Source of the DNA: Acidimicrobiia bacterium
GTDB taxonomy: Bacteria; Actinomycetota; Acidimicrobiia; Acidimicrobiales; Bin134
Reading direction: 5' to 3'
Length of the DNA stretch: 39,495 nt
Assembly: GCA_022825005.1 (NCBI GenBank)
Contig: JAJDYU010000033.1
Span: 1 to 39,495, forward strand
Shown: in pieces, positions 5,167 to 13,589 of the stretch
Layout of the letters: each line of letters opens with the position of its first letter
How positions within the stretch are numbered: the first letter of the stretch is position 1
Notes under the pieces: generated by a model
Seen by the model: the letters and a program-made list of their open reading frames with translations, nothing else
What the model was told of the DNA's origin: nothing
The model's database searches: none
Translations under genes and position numbers: made by a program

Positions 5167-7521
5167 ATGCGGTTCACCGGCGCCAGCGTCCCCCGACGGG
5201 AGGACCCGCGTCTTTTGGCCGGTGCCGGGCGTTTTGTGGACGACATCGACCAGCCTGGCCTCTTGGAGGCAGCATTTGTGCGCAGTCCGGTGGCCCACGG
5301 GCAACTGGTTTCCCTCGACACTGAAGCCGCTTTGAGCACCGAGGGTGTGGTGGCCGTGCTGACCGCCGAGGATCTCGCCGGCTGCTGCTACCCCATGGGA
5401 TTGGGAATGTCCGGGCCGCTGATTGTGCCCGCCCATCTCCCCTTGGCCGACACCAAGGTTCGCTTCGCCGGCGATCCTGTCGCAGTGGTGATTGCCACCA
5501 GCCGGGCCGCCGCGGAAGACGGCACCGATGCGGTGGAGGTGGACATCGAGCCGCTGCCCCCGGTGACCAGCGCCGCCGCGACGGGCGAACACGCCGCCGC
5601 CGTGTGGGATGAAGCTCCCGACAACGTGCTGTGGTCTGGCGAGGAGGTGTGGGGCGACCCCGACAAGGCCTTCGCGTCTGCGGCCCATGTCATCTCAGAG
5701 ACGCTCACCCAGCACCGCCACACCTGTGTCCCCCTGGAGACCAGGGGCGGAGTGGCCCAATACGATCCGTCCACCGGCGGCCTTCGCTACGAGGTCTCCC
5801 ACCAGAACCCCCATGCGCTGAGGGTGCACTTGGCGGCCATCCTCGGACTGCCCGCCTCCCAGATTCGCATCATTTGCGACAGCATCGGCGGATCGTTCGG
5901 CCTCAAGTCCAACCCCACCCGGGAGGATGTGGTGGTGTGCGCCGCCTCCCGCTTGCTGGGCCAGCCGGTGCGGTGGGTGGAGGACCGGGCCGAGAACCTG
6001 GTGGCCGGTGGCCACGCCCGCGAGGAGCAAGTGCACGTGGAGGCCGCGCTCGACGAGAACGGGGTGGTGATCGGCCTGCGAGCCGATCTGGTGATGGACC
6101 ACGGGGCCTACCCGTTCCTCAACCTGCCGCTGTCGCTGTTCGCCAACATCATCAAGGTGCTTCTGCCCGGCACCCTGAGAGTGCGCCACTACCAATTCCG
6201 GGGATCGGTGGTGGCCACCACCAAGACCTCCTTTGTGGCCTATCGGGGACCGTGGGAGATCGAGTGCTGGGTGCGGGAGCGGCTCATGGACCTCATCGCC
6301 CGACGGCTGGATCTCGATCCTCTGGAAGTGCGCCGCCGCAACTACATGGGCGACGACCAATTCCCCGGCGCCATGCTCACCGGCCCCACCCTGGACTTCA
6401 TGACCATCAACCAAACGCTGGACCAGGCAGTGGAACTGGCCGATTACCAGGGCTTTCGGGACGCCCAGGCCGGGGCCCGATCAGAGGGGCGGTATCTGGG
6501 CATCGGGCTGTGTACCTACTTGGAGCCCGGTCCCGGTCCCACCAACTACGGCCAAGCGCTGGGCTTCACCTACGAGCAGCGATCCATGCAGCGGGCGCGA
6601 GTGAAGCTGGAGCCCGACGGCTCGGTGACCGCGTTTACCAGCCAGCAACCCCACGGCCAGAGCCACGAGACCACCCTGTCACAGGTGGTGGCCGACGAGC
6701 TGGGGGTGCCCATCGACAGCGTGCGGGTGGTGTGCGGCGACACCGATCAAGTTCCGTTCAACATGGTGGGCACCGGGGGGAGCCGGGCGGCCACGCTGGG
6801 CGCCGGGGCCGCTCAGGGCGCGGCCCGCATCGTGCGCCACAAGCTGCTGGCGGTGGTGGCTGCCCTACTAGAAGCCAACCCCGACGACTTGGAAATCGTC
6901 GACGGGGTGGTGGCCGTGCGGGGCTCGCCCGACCGATCCAAGACGGTGGCCGAGGTGGCCCGCCTGTCGTACATGGCCCCGTTCACCTTGGACGAGGCGC
7001 TGGGCGACGGGTTCGACGCCTCGTTCGACTTCGAGACCCCTGCCGGGGGCTGGACCCAGTCGACCCATGTGTGCTGGGTGGAACTCGACCCCGGCACCGG
7101 CCTGGTGACCGTGCCCCGCTATCTGGTGGTGGAGGACTGCGGGGAGATGATCAACCCCGCGGTGGTGGAGGGCCAGATCCGAGGCGGGGTGGCCCAGGGG
7201 ATCGGCAGCGTGCTGCTCGAGCGCATCATCTATGACGACAGCGGACAGTGCACCACGTCCACGTTCATGGACTACCTGCTGCCCACCGCGGCCGAAATCC
7301 CCCGCATCGACATCGAGCACATCGAGGGGCCCTCGCAGGGCGACGTCCCCTGGCGGGGCGTCGGCGAGGGCGGGGCCATCGGTTCCCCCGCCGCGGTGTG
7401 CAACGCCATCGAAGACGCCCTCGCCCCCTGGGGCGTGGAGATCACCGAGCAGCACCTACCCCCCAGCCGCATCCTCGAGCTGATCGCTCCCACTTCTGAG
7501 CCTGCCGCAGGCGACCACTAG
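5167..7521 (+). CDS. Molybdenum hydroxylase large subunit (CoxL/XdhB-like), orphan
   Basis: This 784-residue molybdopterin-cytosine-dinucleotide-binding subunit belongs to the xanthine dehydrogenase/CO dehydrogenase family. It opens with FTGASVPRREDPRLLAGAG, the usual N-terminus of this subunit. GGSFGLKSN and GTGGSRAATLGAGAAQ are the cofactor-binding loops. GVGEGGAIGSP carries the catalytic glutamate (Glu734). The active-site loop reads AYRGPWEIE (358-366), not the AYRCSFR of true form I CO dehydrogenase and not the AYRGAGR of form II, so CO oxidation is not supported and the substrate is open. The FAD (medium) and 2Fe-2S (small) subunit genes that normally sit next to it are absent. The reading frame stays open upstream to 4774, but that part is antisense to the aquaporin gene; the ATG at 5167 matches the family start. 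Confidence 0.9.
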   Translation: MRFTGASVPRREDPRLLAGAGRFVDDIDQPGLLEAAFVRSPVAHGQLVSLDTEAALSTEGVVAVLTAEDLAGCCYPMGLGMSGPLIVPAHLPLADTKVRFAGDPVAVVIATSRAAAEDGTDAVEVDIEPLPPVTSAAATGEHAAAVWDEAPDNVLWSGEEVWGDPDKAFASAAHVISETLTQHRHTCVPLETRGGVAQYDPSTGGLRYEVSHQNPHALRVHLAAILGLPASQIRIICDSIGGSFGLKSNPTREDVVVCAASRLLGQPVRWVEDRAENLVAGGHAREEQVHVEAALDENGVVIGLRADLVMDHGAYPFLNLPLSLFANIIKVLLPGTLRVRHYQFRGSVVATTKTSFVAYRGPWEIECWVRERLMDLIARRLDLDPLEVRRRNYMGDDQFPGAMLTGPTLDFMTINQTLDQAVELADYQGFRDAQAGARSEGRYLGIGLCTYLEPGPGPTNYGQALGFTYEQRSMQRARVKLEPDGSVTAFTSQQPHGQSHETTLSQVVADELGVPIDSVRVVCGDTDQVPFNMVGTGGSRAATLGAGAAQGAARIVRHKLLAVVAALLEANPDDLEIVDGVVAVRGSPDRSKTVAEVARLSYMAPFTLDEALGDGFDASFDFETPAGGWTQSTHVCWVELDPGTGLVTVPRYLVVEDCGEMINPAVVEGQIRGGVAQGIGSVLLERIIYDDSGQCTTSTFMDYLLPTAAEIPRIDIEHIEGPSQGDVPWRGVGEGGAIGSPAAVCNAIEDALAPWGVEITEQHLPPSRILELIAPTSEPAAGDH

Positions 7522-7522
7522 C

Positions 7523-8005
7523 GTGGGCGCCGTGACCCACAACCCCATTGGCGAGCGGCAACCGATCCGCATAGCCGACATCGAGTGGGAGGACTACGCC
7601 GATCCCGACGAGCCGGATCGGGCGCCGGGGCCGTTCGTGCGCTGGCTGGTAGATCCGGCGTCGGGCAACCGGGTCATGCACGTGAAGTCGTGGGCGGGCC
7701 GCAATGCGGCGGCTCATTGGCACCTGTCCGACACGGTGTATCTGGTGACCAAGGGGGAGTTCATCGTGGAGGGCGAGGAGCCCTACCGGGAGGGCGACCT
7801 GCGCTGGGTGCGGGGCGGATTCGCCTACGGCCCGGAGCGGTCGGGCCCCGACGGCTGCGAGTACCTGTTCTTCAGCCTCGGCCCCTACGACAAGCTCGAC
7901 CCCGATGAACACCCACCCCCGCTGGGCCGCTGGGACGACCCCTCTACCTGGGTGGAGGGCTACCCCCAAGTGGAGCGGGCCAAGCTGATGGACAGCCCCC
8001 GATGA
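7523..8005 (+). CDS. Cupin-domain protein
   Basis: This 160-residue protein has a single cupin barrel over roughly residues 55-125. Motif 1 is partly kept as HWHLSDTVYLVTKGEFIVEG. Motif 2 is degenerate, reading WVRGGFAYGPE without the usual PxxxxH histidine. It may be a metal-dependent small-molecule enzyme or a sensor-like binding protein; the sequence does not decide. It begins at a GTG 1 bp after the molybdenum hydroxylase stop (a second GTG lies at 7532) and overlaps the following dioxygenase gene by ATGA. The three genes are thus very likely one translationally coupled unit working on the same substrate class. Confidence 0.75.
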   Translation: MGAVTHNPIGERQPIRIADIEWEDYADPDEPDRAPGPFVRWLVDPASGNRVMHVKSWAGRNAAAHWHLSDTVYLVTKGEFIVEGEEPYREGDLRWVRGGFAYGPERSGPDGCEYLFFSLGPYDKLDPDEHPPPLGRWDDPSTWVEGYPQVERAKLMDSPR

Positions 8006-8859
8006 GCCTGATCATCACCCCACTGGAAGCCCCCCTTGGCGCGGAGATTGCCGGCTTCGACTTCGCCGCTCCACCGGATTCGGAGACGGCCGCCGAGCTG
8101 CTGGCCGCGGTGGACGAGCACCTGCTGTTGCTGTTCCGCAACCCCGAGCCGCCCACCCCCGCCCAGGTAACCGACTTCTGCGAGTCGTTTGGCCCCTTGC
8201 GACCCACGTTGGCCGACAAATCCCGCCTTCCCGGCTTTCCCGGCATCAACCGGGTGTCCAACGTGGACGTGGACGGCGTGGTCGGTACCGGGGGCACCGA
8301 TGTGGTTACCTACCACTCCGATCTCAGCTTCACCCCGCCGCTCATCGAGTTCCTGTATCTGGACGCGGTGACGCTGCCTTCGGAGGGTGGGACCACCAAG
8401 TGGCTGAATCTAGTGGCCGCCTACCAAGACCTGGACGACGACATCAAGGCCCGCATCGACGACATCGGTGTTGTCTACCGTCTACGCGACGGCCTGGATT
8501 TCGGCAGCTACTTCAAGGCCACCGACGGCGATGCACTTCTAGCCGACCGAACCTGCATATCGCTGGTGCAAACAAACCCCCGCAGCGGTCGCCGCAGCGT
8601 GTGGCCCAATACCGGCCCCGACTTCGCCGCCGACGTGGAGGGCCACGATGCGGACGAGGGTGCTCGGCTGCTGGCCGAGCTGTTCGCCCACTGCACTCAA
8701 GACCGCTACGTCTACGAGCACCACTGGACCGTCGGCGAATCCGTCTTCTGGCTCAACACCCAAACCATGCACCAGCGCGAGGCATTCCCCCCCGACCAAG
8801 TGCGGGAGCTGCGCCACGTCAACATCCTCGGCCACACCGACCCCCGTCAAGCCGCCTAG
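8002..8859 (+). CDS. TauD/TfdA-like Fe(II)/2-oxoglutarate dioxygenase
   Basis: This 285-residue alpha-ketoglutarate-dependent dioxygenase shows the iron facial triad as His105-x-Asp107 in YHSDLSF plus distal His257 in TQTMHQRE. Arg271 in RELRHVNI is the likely 2-oxoglutarate anchor. Family members hydroxylate taurine, alkyl sulfates, aryloxyacetates or other carboxylates. The specific substrate cannot be read from sequence. Its ATG overlaps the cupin stop (ATGA), and the molybdenum hydroxylase lies just before, so an oxidative catabolic or modification pathway is likely. Length is typical for the family. Confidence 0.88.
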   Translation: MSLIITPLEAPLGAEIAGFDFAAPPDSETAAELLAAVDEHLLLLFRNPEPPTPAQVTDFCESFGPLRPTLADKSRLPGFPGINRVSNVDVDGVVGTGGTDVVTYHSDLSFTPPLIEFLYLDAVTLPSEGGTTKWLNLVAAYQDLDDDIKARIDDIGVVYRLRDGLDFGSYFKATDGDALLADRTCISLVQTNPRSGRRSVWPNTGPDFAADVEGHDADEGARLLAELFAHCTQDRYVYEHHWTVGESVFWLNTQTMHQREAFPPDQVRELRHVNILGHTDPRQAA

Positions 8860-8871
8860 GGGACAAAGAAG

Positions 8872-9825
8872 ATGACCGCACATCGACGCTGGTCCCGTTA
8901 TGGGGCGTTGGCCGCGGCAATCGCCCTTGTCGTTGGGATGGCTGGCTCTTCGGCGGGCGGGCAAGCACCCGATGAGCGGGATGCAATCATTGCCCGTCTC
9001 CGAGCGCAGGTCGCCGAGCAAGAAACCCAGATCGCGGCCCAAGAAACCCAGATCGCGGCTCAAGAAGCGCAACTGAACGACTACCGATGCCGGTTCGGCG
9101 TTGACACTCATCTGGTTCCCAATGGCTGCCCTGCCCCCGTCCAGCCAACTCCCACCCCGACTCCAAGTCCGACTCCAAGTCCGACGCCCACGCCTTCTCC
9201 AACGCCCCAAACCGCGCCGATACCCGCCGGAACCATCGAAGCCCAGTGGGAGCAGCTCCGCCAGTGCAATGCGAACGGGAACTACCAGTACTCCAACCCC
9301 AACGGGGTCAACCACGGTGTCTATGAATTCAGGCAACCCACCTGGGACCGACTTGCCCGACTCCACTATCCGAGCCTCGTGGGAGTAAGGCCCAGCAACG
9401 CGGCCCCAGCTGACCAAGACCGCGTGGCCTACCGCCTTTACGAAGAACTGGGTTGGGCACCGTGGCCCCAGTGCGGAGCGTCGCTGCCTTCGCTCTTGTC
9501 CCAGCCGACTCCCCCTACGACTCCATCCCCTGGACCATTGCCACCGATACCCGCGGGCACCACCCAGGCCCAATGGGACCATCTCATCCAGTGCGAATCG
9601 GGAGGCAACTACCGGGCCTACAACCCCGCAGGGCCATACCTGGGTGCCTTTCAGTTCAACCAGCCCACCTGGGACGGGGTGGCCGGTCGACACTACCCCC
9701 ACCTTGTTGGGGTAGACCCCCGAGATGCCGCCCCCGCCGACCAGCACCGCATGGCCTACGCCCTTCACGGGGAACGGGGTTGGCAGCCCTGGCCCGCGTG
9801 CGGTGCGCCATTCCGGTCGTCCTAG
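8872..9825 (+). CDS. Secreted tandem Rpf-like transglycosylase with one inactive domain
   Basis: This 317-residue exported protein has an N-terminal signal peptide (about 1-30: basic RRWSR, hydrophobic core, AGG), a short coiled coil of three heptad-triple repeats (48-69), a Thr/Pro/Ser linker (91-113) and two copies of a resuscitation-promoting-factor-like domain (about 125-201 and 234-311). Each domain starts with PIPAGT and ends with a WPxCG motif. In the second, CESGGNY (241-247) carries the catalytic glutamate (Glu242) expected for muralytic activity. In the first the same place reads CNANGNY (132-138), so the Glu is Asn133 and the domain is probably a non-hydrolytic wall binder. It lies 12 bp after the dioxygenase gene. 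Rpf proteins cleave peptidoglycan during growth and resuscitation; that role here is inferred from the family. Confidence 0.8.
   Translation: MTAHRRWSRYGALAAAIALVVGMAGSSAGGQAPDERDAIIARLRAQVAEQETQIAAQETQIAAQEAQLNDYRCRFGVDTHLVPNGCPAPVQPTPTPTPSPTPSPTPTPSPTPQTAPIPAGTIEAQWEQLRQCNANGNYQYSNPNGVNHGVYEFRQPTWDRLARLHYPSLVGVRPSNAAPADQDRVAYRLYEELGWAPWPQCGASLPSLLSQPTPPTTPSPGPLPPIPAGTTQAQWDHLIQCESGGNYRAYNPAGPYLGAFQFNQPTWDGVAGRHYPHLVGVDPRDAAPADQHRMAYALHGERGWQPWPACGAPFRSS
9019..9080 (+). repeat. 21-bp in-frame tandem repeat coding a coiled coil
   Basis: Two perfect 21-bp units beginning CAAGAAACCCAGATCGCGGC (9019-9039 and 9040-9060) are followed by a degenerate third (9061-9080). They encode QETQIAA-type heptads in the coiled-coil segment of the Rpf-like protein. 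Near-identity of the units suggests recent expansion and possible length variation among strains. Confidence 0.8.
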
Positions 9826-9904
9826 CGGCCGCGCTGCTGGCCTGCTGTCGCACCGCTAGCGCCCGATACCATCGTCCCGCTCGAACAGTTAAGGGAGACC
9901 GCGA

Positions 9905-10852
9905 ATGCAAGGCATGAGAATTGGGGCGATGGCCGCCGAAGGCACCGGCGACCCGCCGGTGCCGGGGATGAGCGGGCCTCCCGGACTGGATGAGATAACC
10001 GAGAACGCTCAGCGGTTCGAGGCGCTGGGGCTGGACACGGCGTGGATCGCCAACATCGAGATCGACGCCGTCACCGCATCGGCGGTGGTGGGCACTGCCA
10101 CCAGCCGCATCGAGATCGCCACCGGGGTGACCCCCACCCCCATGCGCCACCCCTTCGCCCTGGCCCAGCAGGCCGCCACCGCCCAAGCGGCCTGCGACGG
10201 GCGGTTCACCCTGGGCATCGGCCTGTGCCACCAGGGGATGGTGGAGAACCTGATGGGTCTGTCCTACGCCCGGCCGGCCCGCCAGATGGAGGAGTACCTG
10301 GAGATCGCCGGCCCCATGCTGCGAGGCGAGGGCATGAACTACGAGGGCGAGATCTACACCACCCGCTGGCGGGGCCTGTCGCATGCCCCTCCCACCGAGA
10401 TCATCGTGGCCGCCATGGGGCCGATCATGTTGGGCCACGCCGGGCGGCTGGCCAGCGGCACCTTTGTGTGGGCCACCGGTACCAACACCCTGGCTGACTA
10501 TGTGGTTCCCACCATCAGCGCCGCGGCCACAGATGCCGGGCGTCCCCAGCCGAGGGTGGCGGCCGGATTCCCCATCTCGGTGGTCGACGACGCCACCGCT
10601 GGCTATGAGGCCGCGGCCCGCACCTTTGCCCACTACAAGGACATCCCCTCCTATCGAGGCATGCTCGACCGCGAGGGCAAGCCCGGCGTGGAGGACTTGG
10701 CCATCACCGGTGACGAGGCCGCGGTGACTGCGCAACTGGAGCGAGTCCGCAACGCTGGAGTCACCGACCTAGTGGCCTTCATCTACGACACCGACGACCA
10801 ATCCCGAGCCCGCACCGAGGCCTTGCTGGGAGAATTGGCCGGCTCAGGCTGA
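9905..10852 (+). CDS. LLM-class (luciferase-like) flavin-dependent oxidoreductase
   Basis: This 315-residue luciferase-like monooxygenase family protein has a TIM barrel that uses F420 or FMN. Family-typical segments are ALGLDTAWIANIE near the N-terminus, the SRIEIATGVTPTPMRHPFALAQQAAT strand-helix, and DGRFTLGIGLCH, which forms the flavin phosphate region. The start at ATG 9905 follows GGGAG at about 9893; an ATG at 9914 (MRIGAM) would also fit the family. Cofactor choice and substrate cannot be decided. Its 3' end overlaps the convergent 90-residue gene by 9 bp. It may be its own transcription unit, since an 80-bp gap separates it from the Rpf-like gene. Confidence 0.88.
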   Translation: MQGMRIGAMAAEGTGDPPVPGMSGPPGLDEITENAQRFEALGLDTAWIANIEIDAVTASAVVGTATSRIEIATGVTPTPMRHPFALAQQAATAQAACDGRFTLGIGLCHQGMVENLMGLSYARPARQMEEYLEIAGPMLRGEGMNYEGEIYTTRWRGLSHAPPTEIIVAAMGPIMLGHAGRLASGTFVWATGTNTLADYVVPTISAAATDAGRPQPRVAAGFPISVVDDATAGYEAAARTFAHYKDIPSYRGMLDREGKPGVEDLAITGDEAAVTAQLERVRNAGVTDLVAFIYDTDDQSRARTEALLGELAGSG

Positions 10853-11116
10853 GCTGAGCAGGGCGATATAGGGCTCGGGGTTGCCGATCCAGCGCAGGGC
10901 CCGCAGTTCTTCGGCGTCGCGCTCTCCGGCCAGCACCGCGTGGAGCTCATCAAGGGGTGCTTCGAGAGTGGCCGCGGGCGGCATCCGGTCGGCCACCCCC
11001 ACGATCCGGGTCTCGTCGCCGAACCGCAGCACCAGGCCGCGCAACCCGGCGTCCACGATGCGCCGGCCCAGCTCGGCGGCTAGCGCTTCGAACTCCGGGC
11101 CTGCCTTGGGGGTCAA
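10844..11116 (-). CDS. Small protein of unknown function, coupled to amidohydrolase
   Basis: This 90-residue protein is not recognised. It has a basic-to-acidic alternating pattern with a central beta-rich stretch (LRGLVLRFGDETRIVGVADR) and a helical second half, and no cysteines, signal peptide or membrane segment. Its ATG overlaps the stop of the upstream amidohydrolase gene as ATGA, which is strong evidence for real translation and functional linkage to the P450-amidohydrolase operon. It could be a small accessory or binding protein. No function is assigned. Confidence 0.6.
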   Translation of the reverse strand: MTPKAGPEFEALAAELGRRIVDAGLRGLVLRFGDETRIVGVADRMPPAATLEAPLDELHAVLAGERDAEELRALRWIGNPEPYIALLSSA

Positions 11117-12354
11117 ACCGCTGCTTGGTCCCGCAGCTCGACTGCGGTTGGGATATCCAGGCCCAGCATCCGGATGGCATTGTCCCGGCAGATGGCGTCC
11201 ACCTCAAGCTGGGTGAGATGGCTCATCTGCGAGGCCAGCAACTCCTTGGAGTGCGGCCAGGTGGAGTCGGAGTGGGGGTAGTCGGTCTCGGTGGTGATGG
11301 TCTCCAAGCCGATGGCGTCAATGTTGGCTAGACCCACCTTGTCGTCGAAGAAGCACACGAACACATGGTCCCGGTAGTAGGTGGACGGCGGCTCGGGCAC
11401 CTTGTCGGCCACCCCGCCCCAGGCGGCGTTCTCCTTCCACACCACGTCCACCCGGTCCAAGATGTACGGCAGCCAGCCCATCTGCCCCTCGGAGTAGGCC
11501 ACTTTGAGGCCACCGAAGCGGACGAACACGCCCGACATCAGAAAGTCCACCAGGGAGTAGGTGGCGTTGGAGTGGACTAGCGCCGAGCCCACCGCGCCGG
11601 GGGCATCGGGCGAGGTGGACACCATTTTCGAGGACGACCCGATGTGCATGCACACCACCGTGGCCGTCTCCTCGCAGGCCGCGAAGAACGGATCCCAGTA
11701 CCCGGAGTGGATCGACGGCAATCCCAGGTTGGGCGGGATCTCCGAGAAGCACACCGCCCGCACGCCCCGCTCGGCGTTGCGCCGGACCTCGGCCGCGGCC
11801 AACTCCACGTCCCACAGCGGGATGAGGCACAGCGGGATCAGTCGCCCACCGCTCTCCCCGCACCACTCCTCCACCATCCAGTCGTTGTAGGCCTGCACGC
11901 ACAACAAGGCCAGATCCATGTCGGAGGCCTCGGCAAAGGCCTGCCCGCAGAACCGAGGAAACGACGGGAAGCACAGCGAGGCATCCACGTGGCCGATGTC
12001 CATGTCGGCCAGCCGGGGCGCCACCTGCCAGGCGCCGGGTTGCATCTCCTCGAAGGTGATGCCCACCATCTGGAGCTCGTCGCGGGGGAAGGTCACCGCC
12101 GAATGGGTGCGGACCATCGGATAGTGGAGGTCCTCGTAGTACCAGTACGAGGTGGGCCGGCCCACGCCCTCAGTCCACGAGAACACACCCCCCACGTAGG
12201 AGATCTCGCACGGGGCGGTCACCACCCGGGGGCCGATATCGGAATAGCGGGCCGGCAGCCGGGACTGCCACACATGAGGCGGCTCGATGACGTGGTCGTC
12301 TACCGAGATGATGGGGGGAATCTCGATCCCCGTCTCGGCAGCCGACACAGCCAT
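11113..12354 (-). CDS. Amidohydrolase family protein (ACMSD-like TIM barrel), copy C
   Basis: This 413-residue protein of the amidohydrolase-2 (ACMSD-like) group is a metal-dependent hydrolase or decarboxylase. The first metal motif is SVDDHVIEPP, where Asp19/His21 or Asp20 replace the usual HxH. Further ligands are probably the His of CMHIGSS and the Asp of TETDYPHSDSTWP near the C-terminus. Similar proteins are abundant in actinobacteria that degrade aromatic or steroid-like compounds. Its ATG overlaps the P450 stop (TAATG) and its stop overlaps the 90-residue gene, so P450, hydrolase and small protein form one operon. It resembles the gene at 15687-16907 closely in motif layout, so the two are likely paralogs. 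The substrate is unknown. Confidence 0.85.
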   Translation of the reverse strand: MAVSAAETGIEIPPIISVDDHVIEPPHVWQSRLPARYSDIGPRVVTAPCEISYVGGVFSWTEGVGRPTSYWYYEDLHYPMVRTHSAVTFPRDELQMVGITFEEMQPGAWQVAPRLADMDIGHVDASLCFPSFPRFCGQAFAEASDMDLALLCVQAYNDWMVEEWCGESGGRLIPLCLIPLWDVELAAAEVRRNAERGVRAVCFSEIPPNLGLPSIHSGYWDPFFAACEETATVVCMHIGSSSKMVSTSPDAPGAVGSALVHSNATYSLVDFLMSGVFVRFGGLKVAYSEGQMGWLPYILDRVDVVWKENAAWGGVADKVPEPPSTYYRDHVFVCFFDDKVGLANIDAIGLETITTETDYPHSDSTWPHSKELLASQMSHLTQLEVDAICRDNAIRMLGLDIPTAVELRDQAAV

Positions 12355-13589
12355 TACTGCACCGTGATGGGGAACATTCCCAAAGCGCCATCGCCCTCGG
12401 CCTCGCTTCGGGTGAACTCCACAAACAAGCGCTCCAGACCGCGGGTGAACGCGCCGGGACGGAAGCTGGGCTCATAGAAGGGCTCCAGGCTCATGTCGGG
12501 AATCCGGCGCGTCAGCTCCTCGAACATCACCTTCAGCTCTAGTCGGGCCAGCGACGCCCCCAGGCAGAAGTGGGTGCCGAATCCAAAGGAAACGTGGTGG
12601 CGGGCATCGCGCCGCACATTCAGCTCGTCGGGATTCTCAAACGCCTCGGGGTCGCGGTTGGCCGAGGCGTACATCAACAGCACCTGATCGCCCTCGTTGA
12701 GGGTCTTGCCGTGCAACTCGTGGGTGGCGGTCACGGTGCGGCGCATGTTCAAGATGGGCGACACGTAGCGAATGAACTCCTCCACCGCGGTCTCGCCGAT
12801 CACCTCAGGCTCGTCGATGAGGATCTGGCGCTGGTCGGGACTCTCCATCAGCGCCAGGCAGGTGGTGCCGATCACCGTGCGGGTGGTTTCGGCCCCGCCG
12901 TCCAGCACGAGGAGCACCTCGTGCATGATGTCGTCGTCGCTCAGCGGCTGGCCGTCCAGCTCCTTGTGGCACCACATGGAGATGAGGTCGTCTTGGGGGT
13001 CGGCCTTGCGCTTCTGAACCAGCTCGTAGGTGACGCCGATCCACTCTTCGATGGCCCGCTCGCCCTGAATGGTGTGGAAATGGGGACCGCCGCCGCCCTG
13101 CATGGTGGCCTCCGACCAGTGCATGACTCGGGGCCACATTTCGGGGGGATACCCCAGCCGCTCGCCGATCATGTACGCCGGCAGTGGGGCGGCCAGGTCG
13201 TACACCACGTCGCACCACCCCCGGGGTGCCACCCGGTCGATCAGCTCGGTCACCACCGCTCTGATCTTGTCCTCCTGCTTGCGAACCGCCCGGGGGGTGA
13301 ACTCCCGGGCCACCAGCATCCGCTGACGCTGGTGGTCGGGGTCATCCATGTTGATCATGGAGTCGGACATCTCGATCTTGGGGCGGCTGCCCGAAGCCGA
13401 GCTGTAGAGGCCGGTGTTCTTCTCCACCGCCAACAGGTCGGCGTGGCGGGATATCCCCCAGATCTCGTTCTTGGCGTCCCAGTAAACCGGGTCGTTGTCC
13501 CGCAACCAGGCATAGGCCGGATACGGGTCGTGGGCGTACATGTACCCGTCCAGCAGATCGACGGACTTGGTCACCTCAGCAGTCGCCAT
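12354..13589 (-). CDS. Cytochrome P450
   Basis: This 411-residue soluble bacterial class I P450 has the I-helix motif LDGGAETTRT (229-238, the AGxET position), the ExxR motif EEFIR (Glu271/Arg274) and the haem-ligand loop FGFGTHFCLG with Cys342. It should hydroxylate a hydrophobic substrate using electrons from a ferredoxin and reductase. A ferredoxin-reductase-like gene is at the far right edge, but no ferredoxin gene was seen. The stop overlaps the amidohydrolase start (TAATG). No ribosome binding site is visible upstream; the 66-bp gap to the dismutase gene consists almost wholly of a tandem duplication. Confidence 0.95.
   Translation of the reverse strand: MATAEVTKSVDLLDGYMYAHDPYPAYAWLRDNDPVYWDAKNEIWGISRHADLLAVEKNTGLYSSASGSRPKIEMSDSMINMDDPDHQRQRMLVAREFTPRAVRKQEDKIRAVVTELIDRVAPRGWCDVVYDLAAPLPAYMIGERLGYPPEMWPRVMHWSEATMQGGGGPHFHTIQGERAIEEWIGVTYELVQKRKADPQDDLISMWCHKELDGQPLSDDDIMHEVLLVLDGGAETTRTVIGTTCLALMESPDQRQILIDEPEVIGETAVEEFIRYVSPILNMRRTVTATHELHGKTLNEGDQVLLMYASANRDPEAFENPDELNVRRDARHHVSFGFGTHFCLGASLARLELKVMFEELTRRIPDMSLEPFYEPSFRPGAFTRGLERLFVEFTRSEAEGDGALGMFPITVQ

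Noticed and set aside
5631..7235. Alternative-frame 534-codon open frame inside the molybdenum hydroxylase gene
   Set aside because: Composition is Arg/Gly/Pro/His rich as expected for a shadow of a high-GC gene, with no motif.
5167..7521. Carbon monoxide dehydrogenase large subunit
   Set aside because: The active-site loop is AYRGPWEIE rather than AYRCSFR, and CoxM/CoxS genes are missing nearby, so CO oxidation is not supported.
9148..9210. CRISPR-like or regulatory short repeats in the Rpf-like gene
   Set aside because: They are codons for a Thr/Pro/Ser linker in frame and have no spacer structure.
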